DNA of 64,000 bases from Manihot esculenta. Lineage: Eukaryota > Streptophyta > Magnoliopsida > Malpighiales > Euphorbiaceae. The DNA lies in NCBI RefSeq assembly GCF_001659605.2, contig NC_035162.2, forward strand, positions 5,413,248 through 5,477,247. The letters are read 5' to 3'. Of the stretch, positions 59,241 through 64,000 are shown piece after piece. The position numbers and the translations under genes are program-made. Position 1 is the first letter of the stretch. Each line of letters opens with the position of its first letter. The notes below the pieces were generated by a model. The model was not told the DNA's origin. It made no database searches and saw only the letters and a program-made list of their open reading frames with translations.

Positions 59241-61470
59241 TGTAATATCCGGCTCGAGTCCGGCACCGGAATTCCTATTGTCTGATGGAATCCAGGGTGC
59301 TGGGAGTCGAGAAAAAGGGTAGGAGTTTTGTTTGCTAAGTGTTATGATGTGTTTCAGTTTAAGGGAAATGAGTCTTGTGTTGAACTGACCTAAGGCAGTT
59401 GAGCCAAGTTCGGCCGCCGAAAGTAAGTTCGGCCGCCGAAAGTGTTTGGCTTCCGAAGGGAAGTTCGGCCTCCGAATGTTGCATGGTCTTGCCTGTGATT
59501 GGGCAGCCGACGATGAGTTGGCTAGTGAGCTGAGTCATGTTTGTTGTGACAAGTGTTGGCCTCAGATTCTTGCCATGGAATGACCACGTCTCTTATGACT
59601 CATCTGTACATGTTTTTGATCATGCTTACAGCAGTTTGAGGTACTTGCAAAGGTGGTGAGAGTTGAGAGAAAGAAACGTTACGCTTTGAGAGTTTGAAAG
59701 TGGAAGAGAGGTTGATCTGTTTTTCCTTTGTTCAGTGTGTGTATCTTCCTGTTTCCAGAGGTAAGGGCAGTTTTAGACCCTGTGTATATATGTTTTGAAG
59801 AGTGAAAGGAAGGAGAAGCATGCTTAGGTTATTCATGGTAGTTTTGATGATTTATGCATGTCTCTATGTTTATGTGTTCTGTTTGATTTGGTATTTGGGG
59901 TTATTAGCTAAGTTTTGGACCCCTGTGACCATATACGTATATGTATATGAGTGTTGAGGAGTTGCTTATGCATGTTTGGAGATGTTGAAGAGAAGGAGGA
60001 CCTTGGTTTGCCGTCGGGCTGAGTTCTGGATGAACTCAGGTTCGGCAGCCGAAGGTTCATTCGGCCGCCGAACCTCTTGCATGGTGGCTTTGGCTGCCAC
60101 AGCTTGCCCCATGAGGTTTGCATGTTCGGCTCTGTTTGGGGACTTCGGCCGCCGAAGGTTAGAGACTTTCGTCTCTGGAATATGTTTTGGCCCCCGAAAC
60201 TTGCCCCCGAAAGGGTTCGGCAGCCGAAGCTTGAGATTCGGCCGCCGAAGGTGCTTGAGTTTCGTCTCTGGAGAGGACATTCGGCCGCCGAACCTGCCGC
60301 CGAAAGTGTTCTGTCCAGCTTTTCTTTTGCATGTTTTGCATGGCTAGTTAAGTGAGTTTCAGGGGAGTCTTGGGGAGTGTAAGAGAGGTATTGATCTGGT
60401 CCCTCATTTGAATTATTATTATGTGTTACAGACCAGAGGAACCAGAGAGAGCAGCAGTGAGTACTGCCCCAGAGGTAAACCTGCAGAGTCAGTCAGTCCA
60501 GATAGCCAGAGGTGAGTGGAACTCAACTTATGACTTTTAATTGAACCACAACCTATTTTTAGCATATCTCATGCATCATATTTATGCCATAGGTTGAGTG
60601 CATTAGTATTCACGACTATGTTGCATTGCATTGTTATTTGGTGATGTGAGTGAATGCTGAATGATCCAATAGTCTCAGACAGGAAGTTCAGGAGCCTTTG
60701 ACTACGCCCTGGCACGTATAGCAAAGACCAGGAGCCTTTGACTACGCCCTGGCAGGTATATAGTAAAGTCCAGGAGCCTTTGACTACGCCCTGGCAATAG
60801 TAAGTTCACAGGTGTTATATACACATATACATATATGACAGGAAGACCAGGTGCTCGATTCTACGCCCTGGCACAGAGTTACTGGGACTATGTGGTGACA
60901 GGTTTACTCTTGATGTGGCTTGTCTGTGTTATGGCGCATTCCATGAGATCATATTTTACTGAGATGTTTTACTGTTCTACTCACTGGGCGATAGAGCTCA
61001 TCCCACTCCCTTAACCCCAGTTTTGCAGGTTCAGTGTACAGTGTACAGGGACAGTCCAGCAGAGTACAGGAAAAGTAAAGAAATATGTAATAGCGTAGAG
61101 TGGACATGTAATATGAAAAAGATGTAATAGTTGTTGCTTGACCTAGTGATGTATGTTTTGTACATGATCTGTATATGTATATATGTTTTCCTGTATGTGA
61201 AAACCAGGCTTAACAGGTATGAATTAACCCATCTAGAGCAAGCTCTAGTCAGGGATACAGAGTACAGAGTACATGAGTACAGAGTACAGAAATAGTGCAT
61301 GCACAGGTTAAGCCTTGGTTCAGAACAGAGTTTTCTTTTCACTGAAAATGTATGATCATGTATGAGGTTTTCAGGTACATAGAGAGTATTGCAGGCTTGC
61401 TACGGGTTCTGGCGGCCTTAAGCCGACCTGAATCCTAGCGCCGGTGACGGTCCTTTTTGGGGTCGTTACA
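59241..61470 (+). mobile_element. Full LTR (2230 bp), shared between two tandem copies
   Basis: It runs from TGTAATATCC to GGGGTCGTTACA and is the inverse-oriented relative of the LTRs at 45637-47781 and 55736-57880. Palindromes cluster at about 59409-59480 and 60041-60305, the minisatellite is at about 60685-60800, and a heptamer remnant is near 61256. Confidence 0.93.
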
Positions 61471-61473
61471 GAT

Positions 61474-61485
61474 TGGTATCAGAGC
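61474..61485 (+). other. Primer-binding site of the plus-strand Gypsy element
   Basis: TGGTATCAGAGC, complementary to initiator tRNA-Met, three bases inside the LTR end. Confidence 0.92.
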
Positions 61486-61690
61486 CCTAGGTTCACATGA
61501 TCGGACCTATAGAGACAGTGTTGGGCTCAGACAGGTTAGCAGTGGTCAAGCACAATAGGAAATCATGTCCACTAGGATAGGGTGCTGCGTCCTATCTGTG
61601 ATATGCCATGAGTTATGCATGTGCCTTATTGTTATGTGTTGTTTATGTGCTAAAGTGCTATGTTATATGTTGTGTTTCCAGAGGGTAACG

Positions 61691-64000
61691 ATGAGAGGAA
61701 CTCGTCGATCAGCTCGATTGACTGGAGTCCCACCAGAGAATGAGAGACCAGCTGCTCGTCCTCCTGCATTGCCACGGGCAAGGTCTCAGAGATCTAGCAG
61801 GGAAGGTACGTCAATAGACCCTAGAAGGTCTGTCGACGAGAGCAGAAGAGGAACAGTGAGGGAAGCTATGGAGCTTGATCAGTCTGGAGATGACAGCATG
61901 GGTATAGGCAGTTTTGAGGAAGGTATGGGAGAGTCGCAGGGAGGTGCTCAGGCCTCAGGTTTTGGTTATCCATCCTTGTTTCAGGAGCCAGAGTATCCGA
62001 TGGAGGGGATGTCGGAGTACTCTCGATTTGACCCATATCCTACATACATGCCATATATGCCATATCCTCATTATTACCCATCATATCCACCATATCCTAT
62101 GTATCCATCTTCCCCTACCCATCCAAGTGCAGCACACCTAGAACCAAATGACCCAGTACTACCACCAGAACCAGTAGCCCCTGTTGTTGACAGACATGAA
62201 CCTAGCTCATCTGGAGGTAAAGTCCAAATGACGGAGTACTTGAAATTGGATGCTCCTAAATACAACACGGGAGATGATCCATTTGATTACCTCAGAGCAG
62301 TTAGGATGATTACCAGCGAATTGGGAGCAGATGATAGGAGAGCCATTGAGATGGCAGGTTTCACATTAAAATGCAGGAAAGCCAGAGAATGGTTTAAGAA
62401 TTATGTGGAGCCTAAAATGGACAGCATGTCATGGGGAGAGTTCGCCAATGAGTTTGCAGGGTGGGCTTTTCCTGACAGTTCCAGAGAGATGAAGATAATT
62501 GAGTTTGAACAGTTGAGACAAACAGATGAGATGACTGTAGATGAGTTCACAGATAAGTTCTTAGATCTGCTTCAGTATGTGGGTCAGGCCTATGATACTG
62601 ATCAGAAGAAAGCAAGGAGATATACCATGAGACTTCATCCCAGGTATTCTTCTTTGATCCTTCCAGCAGAAAAGGAGAGTTTTCACTCTATTATAGATGC
62701 AGCGAGGAAGATGGAAGCTAGTGCTAAGAGTCAGAAACAGTCACAGGCACAGGCTTCGGGTGCTAAGGCCCCCAGTTCAGGTTCGACAGGCAGTAAGAGA
62801 TGGGATAGAGCGAGAGGAACAAGGAAAGGGTTCTGGAGTAAAGTCAAGTCAGGTCTGGGAATAGGTAGTGGCTCAAGCTCTGGCACAGCTCCAGTCTGCA
62901 GACGATGCGGAAAACCACATGGAGGAGTTTGTCGGTTGGGATCTTCAGCTTGTTTTCGATGTGGACAGGAAGGGCATATTGCTCGGGATTGTCCGCAGAT
63001 GACTTTTGCACCATCCCAGCAGATGAGTTCTGGCAGTGTGATACAGCCAGTTGTACGGCCAGCAGCTCCAGTCATGCCTCAGACTAGTGGCAGAGGTAGA
63101 GGGAGAGGGGTAGCCTCTACTTCAGCAGCAGGTTCCCGAGGTGGAAATCCGGTAGCCCCAGCACGGATTTTCACAGTGACATAGGAGGAGGCTAACACGT
63201 CGAACACAGTGGTGTCAGGTAATCTCATCATTGGGTGTTCAGATGTGTATGCTTTGATGGACCCCGGTGCTTCTCATTCCTTTATTGCTTCGAGAGCCAT
63301 AGAGCGATTGGGTTTGATCAGTTCTGAGTTAGAGTATCCTCTCTGGGTCAGTGGACCTAGATGTGACCCATCAGTGGCAGCGTCAGTCTGTCGTTTCAGT
63401 CCAGTATTCATAGAGGGTAGATGCCTTCCAGCTGACCTTGTGGTTCTAGACTTGACAGATTTTGATGTCATTCTAGGGATGGATTGGCTATCTGCATATG
63501 GTGCTACGTTGGACTGTCGAGAGAAGTTAGTGAGTCTCAGAGACCAGGATGGGTCAGAGTGTGTCTTCAGGGGAGACAGGAGAGGTACACCCAGAGGTAT
63601 GATTTCAGCCCTTCAGGCTCGTCGTTTGCTTAGGAGGGGTTGTCAGGGGTTTCTAGCTCATGTGAGAGAGCTAGACAGTCAGGTGAGGGAACCAGCCACA
63701 GTACCAGTAGTTCGAGAGTTTCTCGATGTGTTCCCAGACGAGTTGCCAGGACTACCACCTGATAGGGAGATAGGGTTTGAAATTGAATTACTGCCAGGTA
63801 CCAGACCTATCTCTATTCCTCCCTACAGGATGGCGCCAGCTGAGTTAACAGAGTTGAAAGAACAGTTGCAAGACTTGGTAGATAAGGGTTTCATCCGCCC
63901 TAGTACCTCCCCTTGGGGTGCTCCAGTGCTTTTTGTCAGAAAGAAGGATGGATCCCTGAGACTTTGTATCGACTATAGACAGTTGAACAAGGTCACTATC
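61691..64000 (+). pseudogene. Gypsy gag-protease-RT, one nonsense mutation, runs off the window
   Basis: Gag starts at MRGTRRSARL (61691; the frame is open upstream to 61565). It has the capsid region, two intact zinc knuckles near 62895-62990 and a Gly/Arg-rich linker. A TAG at 63182-63184 replaces the CAG of the sister copy (TVTQEEANTS) and cuts gag from protease. The frame then continues without further stops through [16 protein letters not shown] and the RT start ([20 protein letters not shown]) to the window end. Relative to the minus-strand sister, an eight-residue piece near residue 60 (GESSEERR) is missing. The 3' part is off-window. Confidence 0.9.

Larger units (their letters stand above)
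58070..64000 (+). mobile_element. Plus-strand Gypsy element with head-to-tail LTR structure, cut by the window end
   Basis: The order is partial LTR (58070-59076), scrambled internal remnant (59077-59240), full LTR (59241-61470), primer-binding site and gag-pol to the window end. The full LTR is preceded by a polypurine tract and followed by a primer-binding site, so it acts as the 3' end of one copy and the 5' end of the next. This suggests two tandem copies, the first with a large deletion. Confidence 0.85.

Overview
This is a nuclear window from a dicot plant. The evidence is AT-rich intergenic DNA, plant spliced genes, nested Ty3/Gypsy chromovirus and Ty1/Copia retrotransposons, tandem type-2 lipid-transfer proteins and a WEB-family gene. 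The LTR style would fit a Malpighiales/Euphorbiaceae genome such as cassava or rubber tree, but I cannot prove the species from sequence alone. About two thirds of the window is transposon DNA; the host genes sit in a central island of roughly 15.9-43.6 kb.

Left nest (1-14387): a SIRE-like Copia element (minus strand; 5' LTR 12961-14387, gag 11432-12899) was split by a Tekay-like Gypsy element (LTRs 1732-3752 and 9070-11431, degenerate gag-pol between). The left LTR of that Gypsy element was itself split by another Gypsy LTR (1-1731, plus strand). That makes three insertion layers.

Gene island: two type-2 nsLTP genes and a decayed third copy (15963-19045, all minus); a short deleted Copia element (19257-22508); a six-exon enolase-superfamily dipeptide epimerase (23011-25547, minus; 440 aa in my model); a Mutator-like TIR element with a large pyrimidine/purine tract (26169-27299); a 20-exon LisH/HEAT-repeat protein of the RELCH type (29482-38900, minus; 1179 aa in my model), which carries a strong candidate U12-type intron; and, divergently oriented, a two-coding-exon WEB-family coiled-coil protein (41444-43512, plus; 651 aa) with a probable 5'UTR intron.

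Right nest (44583-64000): a Copia element (minus) carries a very young full-length Gypsy element (45637-57880, perfect TCGTG target duplication, LTRs differing at about three sites) that contains a lone LTR of a related family (50902-53622) inside its pol gene. A few hundred bases on, the same Copia is hit again by a Gypsy element in plus orientation (58070 to beyond the window), which has a head-to-tail LTR structure and a scrambled internal remnant.

The most unusual pattern is a family of 13-bp interrupted palindromes, TTCGGC-N-GCCGAA, together with a TTTCGTCTCTG companion motif. They cluster in every Gypsy LTR here and also in the LTR of the unrelated SIRE-like Copia element. They read through in several frames as FGGR/RPPK-type peptides, which accounts for many spurious ORFs.
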